Assembly: GCF_000571935.1 (NCBI RefSeq)
Contig: NZ_ATAX01000003.1
Span: 1 to 64,000, forward strand
Length of the DNA: 64,000 bases
Reading direction: 5' to 3'
Source of the DNA: Ruminococcus flavefaciens 007c
GTDB taxonomy: Bacteria > Bacillota > Clostridia > Oscillospirales > Ruminococcaceae
Positions 44,723 to 53,903 of this stretch are shown one piece after another. The notes beneath the pieces are model-generated. The model was not told where the DNA came from. It worked only from the letters and a program-made list of their open reading frames with translations, and did not search any database. The position numbers and the translations under genes were made by a program. Each line of letters starts with the position of its first letter. The stretch's first letter is position 1.

Positions 44723-47266
44723 ATGAAGTTAAGTTCAAAAATACTTTCAGCTGTTGCAGCCGCCGCACTGATGCTTTCGGCTGCTCCTCTCTCGTCAGGG
44801 GAAGTTTCGGCAGCAGGCATGGAGGCTTCCGCAGCTGTGTCCGCTGAAATAGGTCTCGTGGGTAATCTCTACACTGTTTCGGACAGCGGCAGAGCAGATC
44901 ATGCAGAGCTCCAGTGGGCTACCACACTCTCCGCACAGAGCTATGTGCTGTACCGCTCAAACGATAAAGACAGCGGCTTCCTTCCCGTATACGAGGGAAC
45001 AGGCACTTCATGGCAGGACAACGATATGTCATTAGGTCAGACATACTACTATCAGCTGAAGGTCAGAGACAAAAACGGCGAGAGCTTCTCATCGGTAAAG
45101 GAGCTTACGCCCTGTACTCTGCCCTCGGGACTGAGCACCTACGATAACCAGAAAGGCAGCAGCCTTGTATACGAAACAGGCGGCTACAAAGTGGGAGATA
45201 CCTATTACAGCTACTCACTGAAAAAACACGCAGGCAAGGACGATATTTACCTTGCGGAGACTACTTCAAGAGACGGCAAATTCTTTTCAAATGAGAAAAA
45301 TGTTGCTGACAGCTCACAGAACTCCGCCCTTGCAAGCTGTAAGATAGAGTCTGTACATATAGACTACATCCCAGCAAAGAACAAGGTCGTTGTCTGGGCG
45401 CACTGGGAAAAGCCCAGCGGCTACAGTGACGGAAAGGCCCTCGTTATCACAGGCACTCCGGGAGGACAGTTCACGGTACACCATGTGTATAACCCACTTG
45501 GCATACAGGTGCGCGATATGGCCATATTCTTTGACGACGACGGTACGGGCTATCTCATAGCGGCTGCCAATAAGGAGGGTCAGGGCGCTAATGCTACGAT
45601 GTACATTTTCCAGATGAACAGCGATTACAGCGACGTCACAAAGGTGGTCAAGACTCTCTTTGAGGATCAGTACAGAGAGTTCCCGAACCTCATAAAGAAG
45701 GACGGATATTACTTTCTTTTCACCTCACAGGCTGCAGGCTGGTACCCCAGCAGCGGTGCATACAGCGTTACGACGGATATTGCAGGCAAGTGGAGCGACC
45801 TTCGCAGTATAGGCAATACCTCCACATTCTCCTCACAGTCGGGCTGGATCGTCAATATGCAGGACAAGAACTATCTCATGCACGCCTATCGCTGGCTGAG
45901 AGCCTCGGAGACCAGCGGCACAACTCTGTGCCCTCTTTACTTTGACAAGGGCTTCGCATTCTATAACTATTGCCCGTACTTCAAGTACAATACCTCTACG
46001 GGAGATCTCTTCCCTGTCCAGCAGGGCGAGCTCCTGTCGCAGGATAAGCCCGCCTCATCCTCACTGGCTGCAAAGGGCGGCAACTCCCCTGCCAAGGCTA
46101 TCGACGGTTCATACCAGTCCTCCTTCAATGCCATAGGAGATTACAAAAAATGGCCGTTTTATTTGCATGTCGATCTTGAACAGGTCTGCGACCTTGCCAA
46201 TATACAGACCTCATGGTATATCTGCAAGGGCTCTGAAGGCTATTACACCTATACCGTCGAGGGAAGCACCGACGGGATCAACTGGACGCAGTTCCTCGAC
46301 CATACCAATAAAAACAGTGAGGTCGTAAGCAAGACCTACGGCTTCAACAGCGATATGCTCAAGGGCAGGGCAAGATATGTAAGGCTCAACGTAAAGGGGG
46401 CCACTCTCCAGAACAATCCCGACAACAACTGGTACAATCCTCAGATATATGAGATGAAAATATTCGGCACTCCCGTAAGCTCTGCGGAAAAGCCAAAGCC
46501 TTACATAGATATTGACTTTGAGGGCGATACGGGAAACCTTGCTCTCAGCAGCGGTGCCTCTGTAAAGCAGGACGATCAGAAGGGCAGAGTGCTCTATCTT
46601 AACGGCAGCGACAGTGCATTTGCCGAGTTCCCCGCAGGTATGCTGGACGGCTGCCGCGACTATACCGTAAGTATGGATATAAAATCAGAGTCAGAGGGCA
46701 ATTTCTTCACCTTTGCCGCAGGCAAAAACGATGAGAAGTATGTATTCTTCCGTGTTGCAAAGGATAAGTTCAGATTTGCGGCGACTACCGATTCATGGCG
46801 CGATGAGACCGTTATAGAGCGTGACGCCGACGGTACTCAGTGGCATAACTATACACTTGTATTCAATGGCGCCACAACAAAGCTTTACATAGACAGCAAA
46901 TTCGTTGCTGAGACCACCGAGACTCACGGTCAGATAGCAGATATGGGCTCGGGCACGACCTGCTACATCGGCAATTCCTACTACAAAGACGATACCTGCT
47001 TCAAGGGCAGTATCGACAACCTTAAAATATACAAATGCGCTCTTACAGACTCGGAGATAACAGGCGCCGAGGCTCCTCCGCAGGCTGTAAAGGGTGATGT
47101 AAACAATGACGGCAGACTGAACATAGCAGACCTTGTTGCCATGCAGGGATTCCTCCTCGGCAGAAACAGTCTTGCCGCACCCATGAACGGCGACTTCTGC
47201 GAGGACGGAGTTATCGACGTTTTCGATATGGCTGCCATGAGGAGATATATGCTCCGGATGAGCTGA
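44723..47266 (+). CDS. GH43-like glycosidase with CBM32-like, LamG and dockerin modules
   Basis: An 847-residue secreted enzyme: signal peptide, an Fn3-like domain (about 40-135), then a five-bladed propeller (about 140-430) with GYKVGDTYYSYSLKKHAGKD in part, IESVHIDYIP, RDMAIFFDDDGTGYL and REFPNLIKKDGYYFLF, which suits GH43 in fold and acidic residues. A discoidin-like CBM32 (NSPAKAIDGSYQSSF to YEMKIFG) and a LamG domain (about 590-780) follow. The dockerin (DVNNDGRLNIADLVAMQ, DVFDMAAMRRYML) is of the same short type as the GH97 one. Galactan or arabinan is the likely substrate, but the GH43 subfamily is not fixed by eye. Confidence 0.8.
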   Translation: MKLSSKILSAVAAAALMLSAAPLSSGEVSAAGMEASAAVSAEIGLVGNLYTVSDSGRADHAELQWATTLSAQSYVLYRSNDKDSGFLPVYEGTGTSWQDNDMSLGQTYYYQLKVRDKNGESFSSVKELTPCTLPSGLSTYDNQKGSSLVYETGGYKVGDTYYSYSLKKHAGKDDIYLAETTSRDGKFFSNEKNVADSSQNSALASCKIESVHIDYIPAKNKVVVWAHWEKPSGYSDGKALVITGTPGGQFTVHHVYNPLGIQVRDMAIFFDDDGTGYLIAAANKEGQGANATMYIFQMNSDYSDVTKVVKTLFEDQYREFPNLIKKDGYYFLFTSQAAGWYPSSGAYSVTTDIAGKWSDLRSIGNTSTFSSQSGWIVNMQDKNYLMHAYRWLRASETSGTTLCPLYFDKGFAFYNYCPYFKYNTSTGDLFPVQQGELLSQDKPASSSLAAKGGNSPAKAIDGSYQSSFNAIGDYKKWPFYLHVDLEQVCDLANIQTSWYICKGSEGYYTYTVEGSTDGINWTQFLDHTNKNSEVVSKTYGFNSDMLKGRARYVRLNVKGATLQNNPDNNWYNPQIYEMKIFGTPVSSAEKPKPYIDIDFEGDTGNLALSSGASVKQDDQKGRVLYLNGSDSAFAEFPAGMLDGCRDYTVSMDIKSESEGNFFTFAAGKNDEKYVFFRVAKDKFRFAATTDSWRDETVIERDADGTQWHNYTLVFNGATTKLYIDSKFVAETTETHGQIADMGSGTTCYIGNSYYKDDTCFKGSIDNLKIYKCALTDSEITGAEAPPQAVKGDVNNDGRLNIADLVAMQGFLLGRNSLAAPMNGDFCEDGVIDVFDMAAMRRYMLRMS

Positions 47267-47285
47267 AGGATATGATACTGACAGG

Positions 47286-47315
47286 AAAACACGCTCCTTG
47301 AGGAGCGTGTTTTGT
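47286..47315 (+). terminator. Terminator of the GH43-like gene
   Basis: AAAACACGCTCCT and AGGAGCGTGTTTT form a 13-pair stem with a two-base centre. Confidence 0.8.
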
Positions 47316-47423
47316 TATGTCATGTGCTTACTATAATTCGCCTGATTTTGCTATCATTTTTCACTGTGAAAAGTTATAATAATGCCATAAGAGAACAAAC
47401 CTCATACCAAAGGAGGAATAAAC

Positions 47424-48827
47424 ATGAAAAAATTCAAAGCATTATCTTTTATGGCTGCGATCGCATTGCTTGCCGGCACTGCAAGCTGCGGTAACAATAA
47501 CTCCGAAACACAGAGCAAGAAAACTCCGGAAACTACTACCTCTGCTCCCGAGGTCGTCGATGTTCCCGAACTGGACGGCTATTCTCTCCTGTGGAACGAC
47601 GAGTTCAGCGGCGACGCTCTCGACGAGAGCAAGTGGAATTATGAGCCCCATGAACCCGGCTGGACAAACGAGGAACTTCAGGAATATACCACTTCTACCG
47701 ATAACGTTTTCCTCCGTGACGGAAAACTTGTCATCAAGGCTATAAAGTCCGACAAGAACGGCAAAGATTACTACACCTCGGGCAAAGTAACAGGCCAGAA
47801 CAAGACCGATTTCACCTACGGCAAGGTCGTAGTCAGCGCCAAGGTGCCCGAAGGACAGGGACTCTGGCCTGCTATATGGATGATGCCGAAGGATGAGAGC
47901 TTCTACGGACAGTGGCCCAAGTGCGGCGAGATAGACATTATGGAAGTCCTCGGCAATGACGTCCGCACAGCCTACGGCACTATACACTTCGGTGAGCCCC
48001 ATGGCGAGGTACAGGGCACATACGGCCTTACAAGCGGCTCCTATGCAGACAGCTTCCATGAGTATTCGGTGGAATGGGAACCCGGTGAGATACGCTGGTA
48101 CATCGACGGCGAGCTCTACCACTCCGCCAATGACTGGTTCACAGCTGAAAAGGGCGGAGATGAAAAGCCCTACCCTGCTCCCTTCAATCAGCCCTTCTTC
48201 GTTCAGATGAACCTTGCTGTCGGCGGCACATGGCCGGGAAATCCCGACGCTACCACAGATTTTGACAAGGCTGAGTTTGAAATAGACTACGTAAGAGTAT
48301 ATCAGAAGCCGGAATACGATACCAATGTAAAGAAGCCCGAAAAGGTCTACCGTCAGGCTCTTGAGGACGGCAACTTCATCTTCAACGGCGATTTCTCCGA
48401 AGCAGAGGATCTCACCGATGATGTAAACTGGAAGTTCCTGCTCTTCAACGGCGGCGAGGGTTCTGCCGAGATAAAGGACAATATGATAATAATAAAGTCC
48501 GAGGCAGAGGGCACCGAGGATTACTCGGTACAGCTGGTACAGCCCGATCTTCCTATGATCAAGGGCAAGAAGTACCGTGCAACCTTTAATGCTTATGCCG
48601 ACGAGGAACGCGATATAGTAGTATGCGTTTCGGCTCCTTCGGCTGGCTGGATACGCTATCTGCAGGATACCAAGCTCACGGTAACTCCCGAAAAACAGAC
48701 ATTCACCTACGACTTTGAGATGAAGGAAAAAGACGACAACAACGGCCGTCTGGAATTCAATCTCGGTCACAGAGGTTCAACAGCTACTGTTTACATTTCC
48801 AATGTAAGAGTAGAAGAAATCAAATAA
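47424..48827 (+). CDS. GH16 beta-glucanase lipoprotein with C-terminal CBM
   Basis: A 467-residue lipoprotein (lipobox GTASC, Cys22). A Thr/Ser linker leads to a GH16 domain (about 50-295) with the catalytic line EIDIMEV (Glu169, Asp171, Glu174) and the substrate-binding GLWPAIWMMP. A CBM4/9-like beta-sandwich (about 320-465) ends the protein. GH16 members of this type cut beta-1,3- or mixed-linkage glucans; the E-I-D-I-M-E-V form favours beta-1,3-glucanase, an inference. Unlike its neighbours it carries no dockerin and is held by lipid. It has AAGGAGG before ATG and its own terminator. Confidence 0.93.
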   Translation: MKKFKALSFMAAIALLAGTASCGNNNSETQSKKTPETTTSAPEVVDVPELDGYSLLWNDEFSGDALDESKWNYEPHEPGWTNEELQEYTTSTDNVFLRDGKLVIKAIKSDKNGKDYYTSGKVTGQNKTDFTYGKVVVSAKVPEGQGLWPAIWMMPKDESFYGQWPKCGEIDIMEVLGNDVRTAYGTIHFGEPHGEVQGTYGLTSGSYADSFHEYSVEWEPGEIRWYIDGELYHSANDWFTAEKGGDEKPYPAPFNQPFFVQMNLAVGGTWPGNPDATTDFDKAEFEIDYVRVYQKPEYDTNVKKPEKVYRQALEDGNFIFNGDFSEAEDLTDDVNWKFLLFNGGEGSAEIKDNMIIIKSEAEGTEDYSVQLVQPDLPMIKGKKYRATFNAYADEERDIVVCVSAPSAGWIRYLQDTKLTVTPEKQTFTYDFEMKEKDDNNGRLEFNLGHRGSTATVYISNVRVEEIK

Positions 48828-48850
48828 TTACAGGACAATTTTATCCCTCG

Positions 48851-48888
48851 GAAAGGACAGCCATTTCTCAGGCTGTCCTTTCTATTTT
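48851..48888 (+). terminator. Terminator of the GH16 gene
   Basis: GAAAGGACAGCC and GGCTGTCCTTTC pair around ATTTCTCA, followed by TATTTT. Confidence 0.85.
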
Positions 48889-48913
48889 CAGGTACAGTTT
48901 TTTTTCTGAGCTG

Positions 48914-48942
48914 TTGCTATTTTTATTAATTTATGTTATAAT
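48914..48942 (+). promoter_or_regulatory. Promoter of the LacI-GGDEF gene
   Basis: TTGCTA (48914-48919) and TATAAT (48937-48942), 17 bases apart. Confidence 0.7.
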
Positions 48943-48997
48943 AATAAAATCAACTGACACAGCTTTGATATGCAAACTACTTTAAGGGGGGATGACC

Positions 48998-50917
48998 ATG
49001 GACAGAATATATGAGATCGCCGTTATCGTTGCGGGAATAGATGAAGAATACCAGAACAGTATTATCGACGGAATAACCAGCTGTGCAAAAAAGCATATGG
49101 TAAATGTCTCATGTTTCTGCGCATTCGGCGGAGTTCTCTCAAGCAGGAAATATGATATAGGTGAATACAATATCTACTCGCTTATAAACTACGATAAATT
49201 TGACGGCGTTATCCTTATGTCCAATACCATAAGCGATCCCGTGGAGAAAGAAAAGATCATAAATAAGACAAAAAACTCGGGACTTCCCGTAACAGTTCTC
49301 GACTTCGGCGAGTGCCCCGAATTCTATAATATAAGCATTGATAATTTCAATGCCATGAAAAAGCTTGTGGATCATATCATTACAGTACACAGCTCCAAGG
49401 TCATCAACTACATATCCGGACCTCTCGTTAATCCGGAGGCTGCCGACAGATATAATGCATTCCTCGAGGTCATGACAGAACATTCCGTTACCGTTGATCC
49501 CGACAGGATATATTTCGGTGAATTCAGAGCCATAGACGGCTCCAATGCTGTGGAGGAATTCATATCATCGGGAAAGGAACGTCCTGATGCGATAATATGC
49601 GCAAATGACGCAATGGCACTTGCAGCTGTTGAAAAGCTCAGCAGCTTCGGCTACAAGGTGCCTGATGATATTATAGTAACAGGCTTTGACAATACCTACA
49701 ACGCAAGACATCATTTCCCTTCTCTGACTACTATTTCACGTCCTCTCGAAGATGCTGGGTATAAGGCCTGTGAGGTACTCATTGACCTTATAAATGGTAA
49801 TAAGCCCGAAAAAAACACCGTATTCGATGCAGTGCCTGTTTTTTCAGAGAGCTGCGGCTGTGCTGCCGAGGAGATAATAGACATCAATAAATACAGGTCT
49901 GATATGTATAAGACCGTTAATATATGCAAGACCGATATTTCTCTCATAAACCGCATAACCACGGAGCTTGCGGAAAACGAGACCTCAGATTCAAATATCC
50001 GCACAATTGCAAAATTCATAAATGAGATAAAATGTGACAGATTCGCCATATGCCTCTGCCATAACTGGAACAAGATATTCACGGGCGCAGAGTCGGGCAT
50101 ATCCGAAGAGACCTTCCAGACACACGGATATACCGAGAAAATGTCTGCTCCGCTGATACTGGAAAAAGGGCTCAACACTCCCGTGAAGACCTTCAGCAGT
50201 GCCGATATGCAGCCTGCTCCACTGAGCGGCGGCGGAAATATAAGCTATTTTCTGCCCCTTCACTTCCGTGAGCGCTGCCTCGGATATTATATATTCACCA
50301 ATACAAAATTCCCGACAAAGAGCCTGCTCTGTCATACACTTATACTCAATATCAGCAACTCCATCGAGAATATAAGCAAGCTGCTACATCTCAACAGCAT
50401 GATAGTCGAGCTGAACAGATTGTATGTCATTGATCCGCTCTGCGGTATCTATAACCGAAATGGTTTTATCAGAGCTGCCGATGAGCTGTTCAGGAGCTGT
50501 CAGGAGAGACAGCAGAAGCTGCTGATCTCTTTCATAGATATGGACGGCCTTAAGAACATAAACGACAATTACGGCCATAAGGAAGGCGATTTTTCACTTC
50601 AGCGCCTTGCAAGCGTCATAAACGAATGCTGCCGCGAAAACAAGATCTGTGCCCGCTTCGGCGGAGATGAGTTCATCATAATCGGCTCGGACGCCTGCGA
50701 AGAGGATATTTCCACTATTGAGAATGAATTCTCCATCAAGCTCAGCAATATAAACAGTATTATAAAAAAGCCCTATACCATTGAAGCAAGTATAGGTACC
50801 ATAGTAACTGAAGTTGACCGTGAAAAGACTCTTTTCAACCTGATAACACAGGCCGACGAGCTTATGTACGAAAAGAAAAAGCGCAAGAGAACCTCTCATT
50901 ATCTGCGCCATGACTGA
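48998..50917 (+). CDS. LacI-type sugar-binding domain fused to a GGDEF diguanylate cyclase
   Basis: A 639-residue cytoplasmic sensor. Residues 5-295 are a LacI/GalR periplasmic-binding fold (GVILMSNTIS, PDAIICANDAMALAAVE, IIVTGFDNTYNARHHFPSLTT) with no helix-turn-helix before it. Residues 310-455 form a GAF-like helical region. Residues 470-635 are GGDEF, with DPLCGIYNRNGF, SFIDMDGLKNIND and the active site GGDEF at 555-559. The product would be cyclic di-GMP. The inhibitory RxxD site reads RENK, so feedback control looks lost. I start at the second ATG (48998), which is properly spaced from AAGGGGGG. A GNAT gene follows by 14 bases. Confidence 0.88.
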   Translation: MDRIYEIAVIVAGIDEEYQNSIIDGITSCAKKHMVNVSCFCAFGGVLSSRKYDIGEYNIYSLINYDKFDGVILMSNTISDPVEKEKIINKTKNSGLPVTVLDFGECPEFYNISIDNFNAMKKLVDHIITVHSSKVINYISGPLVNPEAADRYNAFLEVMTEHSVTVDPDRIYFGEFRAIDGSNAVEEFISSGKERPDAIICANDAMALAAVEKLSSFGYKVPDDIIVTGFDNTYNARHHFPSLTTISRPLEDAGYKACEVLIDLINGNKPEKNTVFDAVPVFSESCGCAAEEIIDINKYRSDMYKTVNICKTDISLINRITTELAENETSDSNIRTIAKFINEIKCDRFAICLCHNWNKIFTGAESGISEETFQTHGYTEKMSAPLILEKGLNTPVKTFSSADMQPAPLSGGGNISYFLPLHFRERCLGYYIFTNTKFPTKSLLCHTLILNISNSIENISKLLHLNSMIVELNRLYVIDPLCGIYNRNGFIRAADELFRSCQERQQKLLISFIDMDGLKNINDNYGHKEGDFSLQRLASVINECCRENKICARFGGDEFIIIGSDACEEDISTIENEFSIKLSNINSIIKKPYTIEASIGTIVTEVDREKTLFNLITQADELMYEKKKRKRTSHYLRHD

Positions 50918-50931
50918 ACAGGAAACAGCAT

Positions 50932-51486
50932 ATGATACATCTCGGAACTGTTGAACTTGAAACAAAGCGCCTCATTCTGAGGCGCTTTGAATATACCGAT
51001 ACCGAAGCCGCTTTCCGCAACTGGACAGGCGATCCCGAGGTAACAAGGTTCCTGCGCTGGAAGCATCACCGCGATATATCCGAAATGCGCAGCCTTGCTG
51101 AGTTCTGGATAAAAAAGTACAGCGACAAGGAGTGGTATCACTGGGTGATCATTCCAAAGTCTGTCGGCGAAGCAATAGGAACTATTTCCGCAGCAAGAGT
51201 TGACAACTCCTCCGATACCATAGAGGTCGGCTACTGCATAGGCGCAAAATTTCAAAACTCAGGCTATACCACAGAAGCGCTCTCCGAAGTGATCCGATTC
51301 TTCATCAGAAAGGTCGGCGCAGGGCGCATAGAAGCAAAACACGACCTTCGCAATAAAGCTTCGGGCCGTGTAATGGAAAAATGCGGTATGTCATACGAGG
51401 GCACTCTGAGACGCGCCGACCGTAATAATATGGGCATCGTTGATGTATGCGTGTACAGTATACTTGCCGATGAACTGACAGATTAA
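50932..51486 (+). CDS. RimJ/RimL-type GNAT acetyltransferase
   Basis: A 184-residue GNAT. It begins with the RimL-type pattern LETKRLILRRFEYTDTEAAF, with WTGDPEVTRFLRW, GYCIGAKFQNSGYTTEALS as the CoA loop (about 105-122) and KASGRVMEKCGMSYEG near the end. Relatives acetylate protein N-termini, ribosomal proteins or small molecules. It lies 14 bases after the GGDEF gene, so is probably co-transcribed, and its stop overlaps the convergent cardiolipin synthase stop region by four bases. Substrate unknown. Confidence 0.9.
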   Translation: MIHLGTVELETKRLILRRFEYTDTEAAFRNWTGDPEVTRFLRWKHHRDISEMRSLAEFWIKKYSDKEWYHWVIIPKSVGEAIGTISAARVDNSSDTIEVGYCIGAKFQNSGYTTEALSEVIRFFIRKVGAGRIEAKHDLRNKASGRVMEKCGMSYEGTLRRADRNNMGIVDVCVYSILADELTD

Positions 51487-53015
51487 AGCAGCGGAGCAAA
51501 CATATTCAGTATTGCTCCTGCTATTTTTTTGAACACAGGACGCTTTTCACAGTCCTCTGCGGTAACAAGATGTGAGACCTCTGCTGTCCTTTCAAAATCA
51601 CGTACTATATCTTTTATCACAGAACATTCATAAAGAATCGAACCGCACTCAAAATGCAGATAAAAGCTTCTGTAATCAAAGTTTATCGTACCTATAACAG
51701 CTGTCCTGCCGTCAGCGACACAGGTCTTTGCATGGATAAATCCGGGAGTGTATTCGTATATCTTTACACCCATTTCCGTAAGTGTAGCGTAATTGTTCCA
51801 TGCTATGGCATGAACATACCACTTATCGGGGATATGCGGCGTGATTATACTTACATCCACGCCCTTTTTAGCAGCAAATCCCAGTGCGTTTATCATCTCC
51901 TCATCAATTATAAGATATGGAGTTGTTATGCGTACCGTCCTGCGCGCATTGTTTATGAGTTCAAGGTATATCCTCTTTCCCACGGGCTCCTGATCCAGCG
52001 GGGAATCGGAGAACGGCTGTATAAAACCGTCGCTGGTCATAAATGCCGAAAAAGGTATGTCATCACGCTTATACTTCAGCATTTCACTGCTGTCGGCCTT
52101 TTCCCATAGCTGAAGGAACATGACCGTATAATTCCATACAGCCGGCCCCTTGACCATGATCGCAGTATCCTTCCAGTGTCCGAAGCGCTCCTTACGGTTG
52201 ATATACTCATCTGCAAGATTTGTTCCGCCGTTGAAGGCAGTATGTCCGTCTATGACAACTATCTTTCGGTGGTCGCGGTTGTTCTGCACGGAAGAGATCA
52301 TGGGACGAAAGGGATTGAACACCTTGCATTTTACTCCGCCCTCCTGAAGCTTTCGGAAGGGCTTGACGGAATTGAGCATACCCGTGCCTATGCCGTCATA
52401 CATAAGTCTGACATCAATGCCCTCCCCTGCCTTGCGTATAAGCAGCTCAGACACGACATCGAACATATAACCCTTGGATATGATGAAAAACTCAAGGAAA
52501 ATGAAATGCTTTGCAGTCTCAAGCTCCTCTATGAGCTTTTCAAACTGAGCTTCACCCAGCCTGAAATACTCCGTATAAGTATTACTGTATACGGGATAAA
52601 GACCGTGGGCAGCCACATAACGGGCAAGATTAACAGAGTCGGGAGAGCTGTTGCTAAGCTCCTCCATTATGCCGTCTTCCTGCACAAGAAGCTCTCTTGA
52701 CTGCTTCTGATTGCGCATATCAAGAGACTTCGGGAACTGCTGAGAGACCTTTATGAACAGATAGGAGACGCCTCCGAGAAGAGGAAAGATACTGATAATA
52801 ATTATCCACGAAACACGGTACGAGACGGGATCGTTCTTATTGGTTATATATATGGCAAGTATAATATCCAGAGCGATAAGAGCTATATAAACGAATATGA
52901 ACCTCTCTCCCAGACTCATTACCGCCAGCATGATAAAGGCTATCTGAAGAAGAAGCAATACAACAAATGCCGCATTCGTGCTGAGTATACTGCTGATAAG
53001 CTTTTTGATTTTCAT
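51483..53015 (-). CDS. cls: Cardiolipin synthase
   Basis: A 510-residue membrane enzyme that joins two phosphatidylglycerols into cardiolipin. Two to three N-terminal membrane segments (about 10-65) include the transition YRVSWIIIISIFPLLGG typical of Cls. The two phospholipase-D motifs are complete: HRKIVVIDG (HxK..D) with GGTNLADEY, and IHAKTCVADG with GTINFDYRSF. It reads left, convergent with the GNAT gene, and ends four bases inside it. The start at 53015 is preceded by AGGGAGG. No truncation is seen. Confidence 0.95.
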   Translation of the reverse strand: MKIKKLISSILSTNAAFVVLLLLQIAFIMLAVMSLGERFIFVYIALIALDIILAIYITNKNDPVSYRVSWIIIISIFPLLGGVSYLFIKVSQQFPKSLDMRNQKQSRELLVQEDGIMEELSNSSPDSVNLARYVAAHGLYPVYSNTYTEYFRLGEAQFEKLIEELETAKHFIFLEFFIISKGYMFDVVSELLIRKAGEGIDVRLMYDGIGTGMLNSVKPFRKLQEGGVKCKVFNPFRPMISSVQNNRDHRKIVVIDGHTAFNGGTNLADEYINRKERFGHWKDTAIMVKGPAVWNYTVMFLQLWEKADSSEMLKYKRDDIPFSAFMTSDGFIQPFSDSPLDQEPVGKRIYLELINNARRTVRITTPYLIIDEEMINALGFAAKKGVDVSIITPHIPDKWYVHAIAWNNYATLTEMGVKIYEYTPGFIHAKTCVADGRTAVIGTINFDYRSFYLHFECGSILYECSVIKDIVRDFERTAEVSHLVTAEDCEKRPVFKKIAGAILNMFAPLL

Positions 53016-53089
53016 AGCCGCCTCCCTGATTAAAAGCTTGTTATATACAGTTAATTATATCATACAAAAATAAGGAAAGGAAGATCATT

Positions 53090-53530
53090 TTGAATAAGAT
53101 CGCACCATATGAAAGAAAAGTTTTTTATTACGAAACCGACAAGATGAGCATAATGCATCATTCAAACTATATACGCATATTTGAAGAAACAAGAGTCCAT
53201 TTTCTCGCACAGGCAGGTATGCCCTTTGAGGATATCGAAGCAAGAGGGATACTCATGCCCGTTCTCTCTGTGGAGTGCAGCTACAAGCGTCCTCTCACCT
53301 TTGACGAACCTTTTGCGGTCTATCCTGAGATAACAGGCTTCAACGGCACCACACTTAAACTCTCTTACAAGATCTACAGCAGAAAAACAGGCGAGCTCTG
53401 CGTTGAAGGCAGCTCCTCTCACTGCTTTACCGATAACGATCTCAAGCCACTGCGTACAAAGCACAATTATCCAGATATTTACGCGCTTTTCAAAGAATAT
53501 CTCGGCATAAAGACAGGACCTGAGACATAA
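53090..53530 (+). CDS. Hotdog-fold acyl-CoA thioesterase (YbgC/4HBT type)
   Basis: A 146-residue hotdog thioesterase with the 4HBT signature YYETDKMSIMHHSNYIRIFEE (read in part), in which the Asp and HHSNY are catalytic, and CSYKRPLTFDEPFAV in the second half. It would hydrolyse short acyl-CoA or acyl-carrier thioesters in the cytoplasm. The start is a TTG at 53090 with GGAAG upstream. It is divergent from cls, with a 74-base gap between them. Confidence 0.9.
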   Translation: MNKIAPYERKVFYYETDKMSIMHHSNYIRIFEETRVHFLAQAGMPFEDIEARGILMPVLSVECSYKRPLTFDEPFAVYPEITGFNGTTLKLSYKIYSRKTGELCVEGSSSHCFTDNDLKPLRTKHNYPDIYALFKEYLGIKTGPET

Positions 53531-53826
53531 TAGACCATGCTCAGCCTTTTAACGGCTCCGACCGTGTGAGATGTTCTGCTGTACGAATATATTTACACAT
53601 ACAGCTCATGTTATTATCAGCACCGTCATCTTTAACTATACCTGAAATGATACTTCTTAATTATTATACCTATTTTTCAGGTATTGTCAAGCTATATCGT
53701 AAAAAACGCCCGTCCGCAGAAGCCGTACACTCATATTAAAGGCTTTGCAGCAGAATGCGTAAAGGTTATAACCGACCTCTGCACCAACACAAGTCTCAGA
53801 GCAAATGATGCTTGAAAAGCATAAAA
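53531..53826. other. Intergenic stretch without a clear gene
   Basis: About 300 bases between the thioesterase and the GH26 terminator. Only a short open frame at 53684-53815 has protein-like composition. No strong promoter or RNA structure is evident. Confidence 0.4.
53684..53815 (+). pseudogene. Possible gene remnant
   Basis: From TTG 53684 the frame reads through KNARPQKPYTHIKGFAAECV to SLRANDA and stops at 53815, 43 residues. The composition is protein-like and the codon use fits neighbours, but there is no ribosome site and no family I recognise. It may be the tail of a decayed gene or chance. Confidence 0.2.
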
Positions 53827-53871
53827 ACAGGCAGATACCTCATTATGTGAAGTATCTGCCTGTTCTTTTTC
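53827..53871. terminator. Terminator of the GH26 gene
   Basis: ACAGGCAGATAC and GTATCTGCCTGT pair around a 13-base loop, with T-runs on both strands. Confidence 0.85.
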
Positions 53872-53903
53872 CTGCCAGAGAAGCAGTCTTTATTAAAAAA
53901 GCA

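Noticed and set aside
47442-48770. Leftward 442-codon frame opposite the GH16 gene
   Set aside because: It mirrors a clear GH16 enzyme with intact catalytic residues; long antisense frames are common in this codon use and this one has no motif.
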